Assembly: GCA_023079485.1 (NCBI GenBank)
Contig: CM041083.1
Span: forward strand, 62,625,810 to 62,689,809
Direction: 5' to 3'
DNA from: Archilochus colubris
Taxonomy: Eukaryota; Chordata; Aves; Apodiformes; Trochilidae
Length of the DNA stretch: 64,000 nucleotides
Both the position numbers and the translations under genes were made by a program. The notes beneath the pieces are model-generated. The model saw nothing but the letters and a program-made list of their open reading frames with translations. It was not told the origin of the DNA and searched no databases. Shown here piece after piece: positions 50,691 through 62,330 of this stretch. Numbering within the stretch: position 1 is the first letter of the stretch; each line of letters opens with the position of its first letter.

Positions 50691-53600
50691 CCCAGAAATC
50701 CTATAAATTTGTTTGAGGGGGCTTCTCTATCTATTTTTGTCCAAGTATTTTGCTGCCAGGAAGAGGCACTGAGCTGGATTGCTACAGACAAGCTGCATCC
50801 AGCTCTGAAGGGTGAGACAGCACAGCCTCCTCTGCCAGCAAAGCCTTGGGGTGCTCCTGCCTTTAATTGTCAGGTGGGGATGTGTCTGTGGATGGTGCAG
50901 GGGACTCACTACAGACTTGACCTTTCAGGCATGCAGGGAAGTAGGCTAAGCAGAGAGATGGCCAGGACATGTAAGTCAAACAGCATTAGGAGCAAGAAGC
51001 TGGGTTGTAGGGAGAGTCAAAGGAATCAGGACCTTCATAAAAAACCTGGCAGGTGGGAAAGAATATCTGAAAGGATCCAAATACATAAAGGAAGAGAAGG
51101 AATTTTGGAAGGTACCTCAACATGAGGTACAGAAGTGAAATGGAAATACAAACCAGCTACAAGAATATTCCTTAAAATTCAGACTGGCCTGGCCATGGTG
51201 GGACCAGTCTTATTTTGCTGACTGGCATTTACAACTGAGAGCTCCTGATCTCATTTTGGGCTTTATTCCCTATAGTCATGCAACTTGTGGCACAATACCC
51301 CACCCTCATCTCTCTCACTGCAAAGTACTTTGTATTCACCACTACCCTAGAACTACCAGAAAAGCAACGCAGATGTCTCACAGAGTGAAATCTAGGTTGC
51401 TGCTAAAGTCAATGGGAGTTTTACACTCTGACTTTGAACTCATGTAGTGAACCCTTGCCTTTAGCTGCACAGAGCTTGATTCTTACCCATAAAGAGAGGA
51501 AAAAAAAAATTTAGTTTTTCAGGAGCCTACTGAACAAACAATCTGCTAGCTACAGCATAGCTGCTTAAGTGGGCCAAATTCCAGTCAGGGCTACCTGCCA
51601 GTTCAGATGAAGCAGCAGTGACACCATTGGAAGTGGCAACAAGGATGAAGAGGGTTAATTAGCATGGTGGGTGGTAGAAATGCCAGCAGTTGCCAGAACA
51701 TCATCTCCACTTGGGAAATGATCACAGTAGTTCCCGGGGTTCATCTGAACCAGCACTTAAAGTGATGAGGTAGTTTTTGTTCCTACTCCTCTTTGGAGAA
51801 GCAGCCAGGCCAGCCAAACTGTCACATTATGAGCTCCTCCTTTTCCTCTTTAAATATATTTGTGTGGAAGCAGCAGGAGCTTGGCCTTGAGGATGTACCA
51901 TTACCTTCATAGAAGGGAAGGAAATAAAACAAGTTAATGCTAAAACAAATATTATCACATCCAATATTTTATAGGCCTGTTTTGTACAGCTTGATATAAC
52001 ACAGTTTTTGTCCTGTATTCTATGCTGTGAAAAATGCAGAACATACCTTATGGAAGAATTCCCACTGCCACTACAACTGCAGCCTCTCAATTTCCAGAAG
52101 CTTGGGACTGTACATCCATCACCTACATGATGCACTAGTGCCAGGCTTGCCTTAAGAAACAACTGCTTTTATTTAGCTCCTCCTGAAAATTAAATTTGGT
52201 TCACTTTTTAAACTGACTGGCTTCATTCTGCAACCACCAGAGTCAAAGAATAAATGCTCTGTCACATTTTTTCATTACATGAAAACCCGTGGCACATCAA
52301 CAACAAAGTGTTATCTGCATCTGAAAAACTGGCAAAAGGAGGTGAATGGTAACTTCCAGCTGATGCTCTGGCTGGGCAAATTTTTGTGCTTGGCTTGAAC
52401 ACACTAATTCCAAAATTACTCCTTGTGCACCTGCTTGCCTGGAGCAGCTTATAGGATTGGGGTCAGAACTACAGCTACCAGGGGAAGCCTCTCCCTCAAC
52501 CCTGCCTCCAGTTTTTTATCATTGTCATACTTACATCATCTTTAATAGCAGTAATGCAGCCTGATCTTTCTGAATTATCATAGCAGTAAAAGGAAAAAAA
52601 TCAAAATGCTTGTCTGCTCTCTCCTTCTTTGAACCCTCTTTGTTTAAAAAAAAAATTGTTAGGTGTGATGACCTCTGTGAGAGTGTCATATTTATTTTGG
52701 CAGATTTGGCTGCTAATCTCTATCTACGAGGCCTGAAAGACATTATCTGAATTTGCAGTGTCTCTCTATTAATAATCTGTTTGTTATCTTAATAAATATT
52801 TGTGAATTGCTTATCTGACACAGATGACATGTTTATTACTACAAATATTCTTATTGGCCATGATTCACATTGGTCTTTATTATTTTGGACAGTTTTCATT
52901 TATCTGTAGGCAGCTCATGCTGTTTTTTATATTCTGTCACAGTTGGTTGTGTTTTGTCTTTTTGTGCTGTCTCTGTAAAAAAAAATGAGAGCACATTAGA
53001 AATTAAAAAACAATGACAATGTTTCCAACACCATCAGTCTACCACATCCCTCCAGCAGTAATTTAAATGTGTATGAAACAAGAGTATAAACCTGAACAGA
53101 GAGGAAGCTTTTAAACAAATCCTAACTTAAGATCCTAACTTAAGACATCATCAAAGAACTCTGATTTAGGATCCAGACCTGCAGCTAAGACAAGAGTCAG
53201 TGAAAAGACTGGCATTGTCTTTTTGACCAAGTCCTAGGTACCTATGTGCTCCTGCACGGTGACATCTTTGGAAAGAGGACTCCATTTGCTCAAGTGGCCT
53301 TGATCCCTTTTTCAGGTATGTGATGCTGTCCTTGTTCCTCAATAGTGCACATGAGGAGATCTAAATACAGCTGGAGCAAAGATCTGACACTCCCTGCTAC
53401 AGGGTGCTGTGAATGATAAGAATTCAGACAGGCTCAAGGTGAGACCGTACAAAATGATAGAAAACTACTGAACATTTTTTGTCTGTTTGTTTTTAATGCA
53501 AGGGTATCACCTCTGGTTCAGGAAGTATCTTTGGAAGCACATGTTGGGAAAGCATTACTTTGTGCTGCTTCCACTAGAATTCTCTTTCCTAGGCATCTGA

Positions 53601-56600
53601 CTTTCATTATTTATATGCTCTGAAAGTCTTACACAGTGGGCTTTAACCTAACTTTCAGTTTTTGAGTCTTCCTTTTAACCATATTCAGCTTGTCTTTATA
53701 ACAAGTATTGAGTCATTCTCTTCAGTTCACTGAGACACCCTTCAGATACCTCCTGCTCTCACACCTTTCTGCTACCTTCATTTCTCTTCCACAGCTTCTG
53801 CATCCACCTTGCCTGCAGACCAAACATCAGCCTTGCCCCTGCCTCAGTACTCAATATATATACAATGTACCCTGTGTATTAAACTCATTTCAAACTGGTT
53901 TTCTCTCCCCACCAACCAGCCACTACTACTGCTTCTGGTTCCTGAGCCCTCCCTCTCTCCACGGACAAGACCCCTTATCCTTTGCCATTTCTCTCTCCAC
54001 CTTCCCAAGGTGAGTGCTGCAGAGAGTGCTGCAGAGGGAAGGAGTAACTGAACTGCATCTCTGCATGGGATGGAAAGAAGAAGTAGTGCTGCTGTGAGCT
54101 TCTGGCATTTTTTTTCCCTTCTCTTTAAAATAAGTGTAAGTGTTTGAGAAGACATTTCCACTCACTATCTGAGAATGTCTGCTACACTGCTTTTACTTGG
54201 AGGATGGGCAAATACAGTAGCCAGCAAATCAGCGAGGAATTTCTCTCTGGCCAAGTTGAATACTATAATTTTTCAGCTGACTGCCTTGTCACTAGATTGG
54301 CTTCAACCATTGACAAAATCCCATCAGTTGTGAAGAAATTCACAAGACAGGATGGCTTGCATCCAGGGTTTAACCTTACGTTAAATGCACACAACACAAA
54401 AACTAGACCTGTGATCTGCCACCATTTGACCTATCTCATGCTCTTTACATCTGGGCCTCCCAAACCAGAGTGGTCTTTTGTGTCCTTTGCAAGAGGCTGT
54501 GTAGACAGAGGTCTTACTGTATGGAATCAGTTGCAGGAATGTGGATGATGGTAGCCATCTGAAGTAATCCTGCTATGCTCCTCAATGAAGAATCTGTTTG
54601 TTCTGTTGGTTTTGAGTCACAGGATCCTTTTTGTCTCTTTATTTGCTCCTTGAAATGTTTTGCAGATGCCAAAATAGAACACAGAAATATTTATCACAAA
54701 TCACTGTGTCTGAACACAAGGGATTCTGTCTGTAAGCAGATTTAAAGGCAAAGGTTAGCCCAAGCAGAAGCCTGACCCCATAAATAATGAGCAGCAAGAA
54801 ACAGGAATACAGCTGAGCAGCTACCAACAAATGTTTGGCCTGCCTCTAGCTGGACCACACTGTACATAAGTAAGTCTGAAGGATTACCTCAAAAAAAAAC
54901 CAAACCAAAACCTGATCAGTCACCTTCAAGGAGAGAAAAGCTTTAGGACTAAAAAGCTCTTTACCCTAGTGAAGAACAGTATAAATACTCGTGGCTGGAA
55001 AGTAAAAAGGATACATTCAAATGAGAAAAATATTCCAACTTGTCAACAGTGACAGAGATTAGCTGTAGTAAAAAGATATCAAGGAACAAGACAAATACTT
55101 TACTTTTTACTATCTTCACAGTGGTACCTGAGGCATTTCTGGAGATAACATTTTTCTTAAGCTCACGTTCCAGGTTCTGTAGCTGCATGAGATTATACAG
55201 CATGTTGTACATCAGGCCAGAAGCAATATTGATTTATCCTGCCCTTAATTTCCCTGAGAAGTCAGCATCTGCTTACCCCTCTTACGTAACAGGAGCACAG
55301 ACCCAACAAGCCCCACTTTCAAGGTGAAATGAGATGCCATGGGGGGGTCTGTAGTCATAGAGCAGTAGGAGTTGGCAGCAGGGCTTCCTCTGCACAGAAT
55401 GAAGGTTGGAAAAATCCTCTGGTGTCTTCATTCTTAGTCCTGTCCCTAAAAGCCAGGTGGCATGGTCTGCAGTCCTACCTTCTTTATACTGAAATCTGCA
55501 ACAAGGTGAAATCTGTGTCTCCTGTTGGGGCTGCTGAATTGTTAATTCATACTGATACCACAAAATCAGAAGCAAAGGGAAAATATCTTGTTCTATAAAT
55601 CAAATATAAAGAGCTGAGATGTAATAAGGACAAATACTTCAGTTTCTTTCAATGCTTTTTCTCTTTCTCTTCAATGGAACACAGCTAAGCTGACATTAAT
55701 ATTTTAAAACAGCTGCTCATCAGAAAAATGGTATAATTTAGCCTTAGCTGAAATGTATACTGTATGTTTTTTGTTTTCTTGACAGCACTTAAACTCTGCC
55801 ATTGCAAAAATACCTTCTAATTAGAGTATGAGTTTAGACATCGTTCCATTTCTCCTTTGTCTCCTTTGTTTTTCCTATTTTTTTTTTCCAATTTTGCACT
55901 TTAGCAAGGTCAGATCACAGAAACTTGTCCCATCAAAAAATCCCCATGTAATTCAGTGGGATAAGATTAGGAAAATATAGCTCAAAAATAATTTTTTTCA
56001 TTTTACCACGGTATTTACAAAAGACTGAACAACTGTCATTTCAAACAAAAACCTGGCTGATTCTGAAGAAAATGTCTCTCTGTAGCTTTTACTCTCTAGA
56101 ATTAATCAATTAAGTGGCCAAAGATTAATTTCATGAAAAAGACAGAAGATAATGTAACATTTAGCAACACTAAAAGGGAAAATACATTCTAAAGAGAGAC
56201 TTTCATTCCTTATTTGCAGTAAATAAAGCAGGGCTGCAATAGCACAGTTCAAATACAGTCAAGGTTTTAAAATGTGTCCAAACCACATAGCTAAGGCTAC
56301 AATACAGAATTTGTACCTTTTTCCCCATGAGCAGCTGCTTTAAAATATTTATATGTCATCCTCAATGTACTCCACTGAAAAGAAAGAAAGAAAAAACCCA
56401 CTACATTAAAGGAATCTGAATTATTTGTCCTTACCACACTTCAGATCTTTATGTTTGATTTACAGAACAAGATATTTTCCCTTGGCTTCTGATTGCATGT
56501 TGTCAGTATGAATTAACAATTCAATAGCCCCAGCACAGGAGAGTTCACCTTGTTGCAGATTTCAGTTTAAAGAGCATAGGTAGGATGGCAGACCATGCCA

Positions 56601-59600
56601 CCCAGCTTTTAGGTGCCTCACTGAGGCAGAGGATGCCAGAAGACTCCTCCTCCTGCCTTTACTCCATCCTCATCTCAGACAGAGGAAGCACTGCTGTTGA
56701 CTCCAGTGCTTTCTAATCACAGAAAGACACCTCAGTGGTGTCCTGTGGGACCATGGGCAATACACTTTACTTGGTGTTAGCTTCATTTTACCCATCTGTT
56801 TATCAGGTGTAAGCAGATAGTGCCTTGGCTTAGACTCAAGATGGTGAAACAGCTCTCATCGATCTCCATAGTTATGGATGAGGCCTTAAGTTAAAGCAGC
56901 CTGAGTGAAAGAAGCCTTCAGTAGATGCAGATTTTTTTTTCCCCAGCCATGAATTATGCATGAGCACATTGTGATTGTCTTGATTCTATCCTCTATTTTG
57001 AAATTATTCATCTAATTCCTGCAGAATCTATTTGGTCCGTAGGCTGTTTGCAAGCAGTTCTGAGACTCAAGCAACTGCTAACTTCCAGGTGGGACTGTGA
57101 ACACCCCATCTACCCCCAGAAATCAGAATGGCAATACAAGACTCTGATTCTTGCTTCTTTTTTTTTTTTCTCTCTTTTTATATGATTTGTGTTATGCTTC
57201 TTCGTGCATCCTTCTAAAGACCTGGATGAGAATGGATCCAGTGGGAAATGCAGGCTGTGGGGTTTTCATTCAAGAGTCTGCAATGGTTTTGAGAGGGACA
57301 GGAAGAAGGGGAAAATGGTTGGTTAGTTGAGTTGGCCAACATTAAATCTGCCTTTCCTTGAGCACTTACTAGCTGACCTTGAATAGCAATAATCTTTGTT
57401 ATATTCAGCTGTGCTTGTACCAAATTCACCTTCTCCTAAAAGGAAGACAATAGAAATGCATGTCTTAAACAAGTATAAAAAAACTCATCATAAGCTCGTA
57501 AGTTTACAATAATATGACCATAAAATCATAGCTGGGAACTTCAGCTATATGAGCTGCATCTCAAACTGGTAACTTGGGATGCTGAATTACCAGGAGAAAG
57601 TTGTTACCTTGCAAAGCCTGAGCTGGGGAAGCTGGAGGAGAATGGGGTCAAATGCAAGAAATGGAGAGAAGACTGCCTGGGTTTTCTGTGAGGAGCTCCT
57701 GTGAAGGAGATGGAGTATAATTGAGAGGAGGGAAATGCCTTGAACAGAATTTCAAACAGAAAATCAAGCGAAGTCTCTACCTGCTAAAAGGCTGGAGCGA
57801 TTTGTTGGCATCAAGTTTCAGTGAGCTGTTGCAAATTAAAGTGGGATTAAGACCTCTCAGCAAATGTTACAAGAACACTGCAGGGAAAATTTGTCTGCAG
57901 ATGAAACACCTGAAGATGTTACTACCTTCCCTATCCTGTATGCTTATTAGTATACCCGTATTTAAGAATTCAGTCTCCTCTGACTGAATTAAATATCTAA
58001 ATAAATATTAAACTAAATCATGTTGCATTAGACCTTTCCATTAAATCTTAGGCTTGACTCATTTACATTTGTTTTGTTTTTATAATGCATGCTTATTTTA
58101 ATTACTACTGCTGCACTTTATTTTTAATTGTCTGTGCAATGCCCAAGCACCTTGCTAAGTGGATAAGGGAAACACTTTATTCCATAATAACATAATTAAT
58201 CCATTATTATTCATTATTTTTTTTTTTCTGGAATGGACTGAAAAGAATCATGCCTTTGAAAAATACAATACCAACATATTATCTATGGCAAAATAATTAA
58301 AACATATTCATACTTTCCTTATCTTCACTATTGTTTTGCTCTAGATATCTCTCCTAAAGAGAGAAGCAGAGCATTTAATGACATGAAGATTTGACTAAAT
58401 GCCAAAGAAATTAAAAATTAGATAACTTTCCCCCTGCTTTCCTGCATGGCCTTGGAAAAGTCATTTAACTACTCTGTGTCCTTATTTCCCTATTTCTGAT
58501 GGCTAAGGTCCACACACATTCTACAGAAGAGTAAAGCTTACTTCACTGTGCACTGCTTTGCAAATGCTGTATGCTAGATATTGTGGAATGTAACCAAAGG
58601 GACATAATGATGGCTGGATAAAAGAGAAGGTTCTTCCTAGCTGTGCAGGATTCTTGCTTACTTTGAGGTTGCTCCTGAATGCATACCTGGTCTTCACTGA
58701 ATTTTTTCATTATGGAGAATTATGCAACTTTATAACCTCTTGAAGCTTTGTAAGGAGATCCCTATTTAGTCTTTCATGTTAGGCACAAAAACATTCTGCT
58801 ACATCTTCCTTTGGCACATGCTGTCTGTAGAAACCTGGATGGTCAGTGCTGGTCTTATCATTTGGTCCACCAGTCACTACACCTGCAAAGAAAACAACAT
58901 TCCTTCTGATTTTTCTTGCCTGTTTGCTTTTAGCTAACCAAACCATGGCTCTGTTTAATTTATGACAAAGATTAATTAGTAGAAACTAGGCTAATGAGGC
59001 TGCTCAAGCAAATAAAAACTGCAGAAAAAGTAGATAAATATATTTGGTCCACTCCACACAGTAAAAAGTCTTATCTTCTGACAGGCATTCAATGACCAAA
59101 CGTAACACTTGCAGGCTGTTTTGCCCCAACCTAAATTACCCAAACCAGAATGATTTTTTTCATTTTAGTTATGAAGAATACATGCCATGCCCTTGTTGAC
59201 TGCACCTGAATAGGCTAGTGCAATGTCTGTGCCCCTAATTGATTCACTGCTTTTATCCAGCTGAGCTGGATGCAAAGGAACACGATGTCCACTGCAAAGA
59301 CTGAACTCTGCACAAGGCAGACCTTAAGAATTGAAACAGACTTTTTTACTCTGCAAGACCAATAATCTCTGCCTGAAGTCTCTCTCAAGAAAGACAAGGT
59401 GGCTCTGTGTAGATACATATGTGAGCATACCCATAGCCATCTCTGGTTGTTTCCCAGAACATATTAATGCCAAAAGGACGTTAATTCCATTGGTGTCCCT
59501 GGACTCTGTTCCTGTGAGGCATGACTGAAATGATGCTGCTCAGTGGTGTCTCTGAACAGAGAGAGCATACCAACACAACTCCCCAAACGATTACTTCCAC

Positions 59601-60820
59601 TCTTCTCCCAGTATAATTTAGGTGTTTTCATCTCTCCTGTCTTTCTGTTTGTGCCTTCTTTTTCACATTTCCCTCTAAACATCTTCCCATATGCTAAATA
59701 ATGCCAATTCCTGCTCAGTCAATCCCCTGTCACAACACATTAATGACACTTGAGGCAATGAGATGGAGGAAGATCTCCCCTAAAACTTTCCAACAAAATA
59801 ATTAGTGTGTGGGATTTGAACACTCTTACTCCATAGAGTTCACCCTAGGGTCTTTCCCCCAACACAGTGGACATATGGCAATGCTTAACCATTCCCCAAA
59901 ACCATCTCTAAGTGCTTGGAAGAGAACTGTGAACAGCACTTCATTTTTAGAAGGAGTCTGTGAACAGCTTCTAATCCCAGTGATCCTGTTTGCATCAGTT
60001 TACACTCCCAGGGCTACCTGTGAACAGAAAAGACTGGAAATACACCTTTCAGCTCATCTGAAACAGAGATGCTGCTTTCCATTGCTCAGTTCCTTACTTC
60101 AGAAAATCCTTCCTATGGTGCAGGTTTAGCTGACCTGAAAAGGCAAAACAAGAGTAGGTCTATGCTCAAAATGATCTTGTTTTGTGGCCTTGCACCTTTT
60201 GTATGCTCAGTTCAATCTGCTGACATCCTCACGTAAAACCGTATTTGACTTCTTGTTACATGTCCTGGATCTTCAGCACTCACAGGTACTGGAAACGAAG
60301 CCTCTTTTTTAGCTTTTACAAAAATCATTGGGGTAGTTCATGGATCAGCAGGAGTTTCTGACAGTAGGTTTACTTACTCAGGTTGCTTCTTGATTAATTT
60401 AGCATTAAGGATACACATAGTTTCTCAGACTCAAGGTTGTATGTTTGTAAACTCATAAGGCTGTGCACCAGGATGGACAAAGGAAGCTATTTCTTCAGAA
60501 ATGAGCAAAAACTGCTTGGAGTCTTAGCAGCAAAAGCCCTGCCTGTCTCTGGTTACATCCACAGCCCTCACACCCACAGTATATCCTAGTTTACTTCCTA
60601 AGAACTACAGGACACCAAAGACTCAAAGGAGTGACAAACTTGCAAGGAAACAGCAGATTTTTCTAGCATCCATATTCCTCAGTTAACACCTTCCCTCGGG
60701 TTCAGGTTTAAGTCCTGCCTTCTGGATGCTAACAAGTTAGTGTGAAAACCAGGAGAGGCTGCTATCCACACAGCAGTCAAACCCAGCCACATTTCAATCA
60801 CTTTGGAAAAATAAATAATA
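50691..60820. other. Intergenic DNA between WASHC1 and IQSEC3
   Basis: About 10 kb with no gene recognised. It is AT-rich, with simple T runs (around 57157-57170 and 58219-58230) and a 13-bp perfect tandem duplication (53119-53144). The part at 52,490-52,960 has the look of a conserved non-coding element, but this cannot be tested from a single sequence. Confidence 0.7.
53119..53144. repeat. Perfect 13-bp tandem duplication
   Basis: ATCCTAACTTAAG occurs twice without a gap (53119-53131 and 53132-53144). Confidence 0.9.
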
Positions 60821-61107
60821 TCACAGAATCATTAAGGTTGGAGACGACCTTCAAGATCATCAGGTCCAAGTGTAACCCCGCTACCACAACCACTGGACCG
60901 TATCCCGAAGCACCACATCCAAACGCTTGTGGAACAACTCCAGGGATGGCGACCCCTCCACCTCCCCGCGCAGCCCATTCCAGGGCCTCACCACTCTTTC
61001 AGAAGAGAAATTTTCACTAATAACTAACCTAAACCTCCCCTGGCACAACCTAAACCCATTTATTCTCGACATATCGCTAGCTACTTGGGAGAAGAGACCA
61101 ACACTGC
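60821..61107 (-). mobile_element. CR1 LINE fragment, 3' end, next to the IQSEC3 CpG island
   Basis: Read on the plus strand: TCACAGAATCATTAAGGTTG, GAGACGACCTTCAAGATCAT, CAGGGATGGCGACCCCTCCA, CCCATTCCAGGGCCTCACCA. The minus strand translates in part to RVVRPWNGLRGEVEGSPSLE, a motif near the end of CR1 ORF2. It is a 5'-truncated copy of a different CR1 subfamily from the one at 49863. Confidence 0.88.
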
Positions 61108-61131
61108 ATATAAAAATCACTAAGTCACCTT

Positions 61132-61160
61132 GGAAAAAAGAAAAAAAAAGAAAAAAAAGG
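61132..61160. repeat. A-rich simple sequence
   Basis: GAAAAAAAAAG-type runs between the CR1 fragment and the CpG island. Confidence 0.85.
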
Positions 61161-61169
61161 CAAGATTTA

Positions 61170-62330
61170 GACACTTAGGGAGGGGAGCGGCTGTCGGAGC
61201 TGGCCGGCCGGAGGTGCCCGGCGGTGCTCGGCAGTCACTGTCCTCTCTCGCCTGCCGCCGAGGATGCTCCTCAGGACCATCCGGAGTGAGGCGGCACCTC
61301 CCGGACGTCCCGGAGCGGTTCCGAGTGGGGCGGGGGGGCTGGCGGAGGGGCAGCGCCTCGACAACCTTCCTCTCAGAACCACCAGCCATAGCCCACGGCG
61401 GGACACGACGGGACGGGACTGAACAACACTTCCCCACCGCCCTCCGTGCCCCCCATTACCTCCCGCGCCTGCGCTGCCCGCCGGAGGGGTGTGGGGGCGG
61501 TGTCTCCGCATTCGCCCCTCCCCGCTGCCCTTCGCCCCGGCCTCGCCGTTGCGTGGCGGGGAGGAGCGGGGGGGACCGGGCGGGACCGGGCCGGGGGGGA
61601 GGTTTCTTCCCGCCCCTTTCTTCCCTCCCCGCCCCTTCCCTCCTTCCCGCGCGTGCCCGTGGCGGCGCCGTTGGTCGCGCGTGTGCGCGTGGGGCGGCGA
61701 GGAGGCGCCTCCCCGCAGCCCGCGCCGCTGTCGGCGGAGCGGCCGGGCAGGGGCGGCCCCGGGAGCGGGTAAGCCGGGGCATGGAGAGCCTGCTGGAGAA
61801 CCCGGTGCGCGCCGTCCTCTACCTGAAGGAGCTGACCGCCATCGTGCAGAACCAGCAGAGCCTCATCCACACCCAGCGGCAGCGCATCGACGAGCTGGAG
61901 CGGCGGCTGGACGAGCTGAGCACCGAGAACCGCAACCTCCGCGGGCAGCAGCCGGCCCCCGCCGAGCCAACACGGGGCCCTCCCCCGCCTGAGCAGCCCC
62001 CGACTCCGCCGCCGCCTCCGGGCCAGCCCGACTCGCTCCAGCACCACCAACAGCTCCCGGCGCAGCCGCCGCCGCCGGCGGGCAAGCAGGCACCGGCGGG
62101 CCCCGGCGGCAGCGGCCGGACTGCCGGTCACCAGCACCCCACTCCCCAGCCCCACCAGCACTCCACGGAGAAGGACGGCAAGGAGAAGGTCTGCTGCACC
62201 GCCCTGCTCCAGCACAAGACTCCCCCGGCCATCGGCAAAGGAGTCCTGAGCCGGAGACCGGAGTAAGTGAGCAAAGGGGGAAGGGTCGGGCAGGGTTGGC
62301 GGCGGGGGTAGCAGAGGCGTAAGGGGCTCT
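61170..62330 (+). promoter_or_regulatory. IQSEC3: CpG island promoter and first exon region of IQSEC3
   Basis: The stretch is very rich in G, C and CpG and has sharp edges. It includes GC boxes (CCCCGCCCC at 61627-61635), a G-quadruplex-type tract (61568-61599) and an NRF1-like CGCGTGTGCGCG near 61677. No TATA box is seen. The transcription start is probably between about 61,400 and 61,750, but it cannot be fixed from sequence. Confidence 0.85.
61781..62262 (+). CDS. IQSEC3: IQSEC3 (IQ motif and Sec7 domain ArfGEF 3), first coding exon; gene continues beyond window
   Basis: IQSEC3 (BRAG3, SynArfGEF) is a guanine-nucleotide exchange factor for Arf6-class GTPases that binds gephyrin at inhibitory synapses. 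The exon starts [20 protein letters not shown] and continues with [12 protein letters not shown], a near-exact match to the human IQSEC3 amino terminus. Residues about 10-55 form a leucine-rich heptad coiled coil. From about 58 to 130 the chain is rich in Pro, Gln, His and Gly. The end ([19 protein letters not shown], then VLSRRP) leads into donor GTAAGT at 62263, leaving a split codon in phase 2. The ATG context is strong (G at -3 and +4). The exon gives 160 codons; the IQ, Sec7 and PH regions lie outside the window. The frame is open upstream to 61130, but only because of GC-rich composition. Confidence 0.95.

Noticed and set aside
54144..54548. 134-codon plus-strand ORF in the intergenic region
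   Set aside because: I recognise no family, splice context or codon bias. At this length, chance ORFs are expected in 64 kb. A protein search against bird proteomes would settle it.
61130..61780. In-frame upstream extension of the IQSEC3 reading frame (217 codons)
   Set aside because: The open frame results from stop-poor GC-rich sequence. Its first Met lies in A-rich repeat DNA outside the likely transcript, no in-frame ATG lies between, and the known family start is at 61781.
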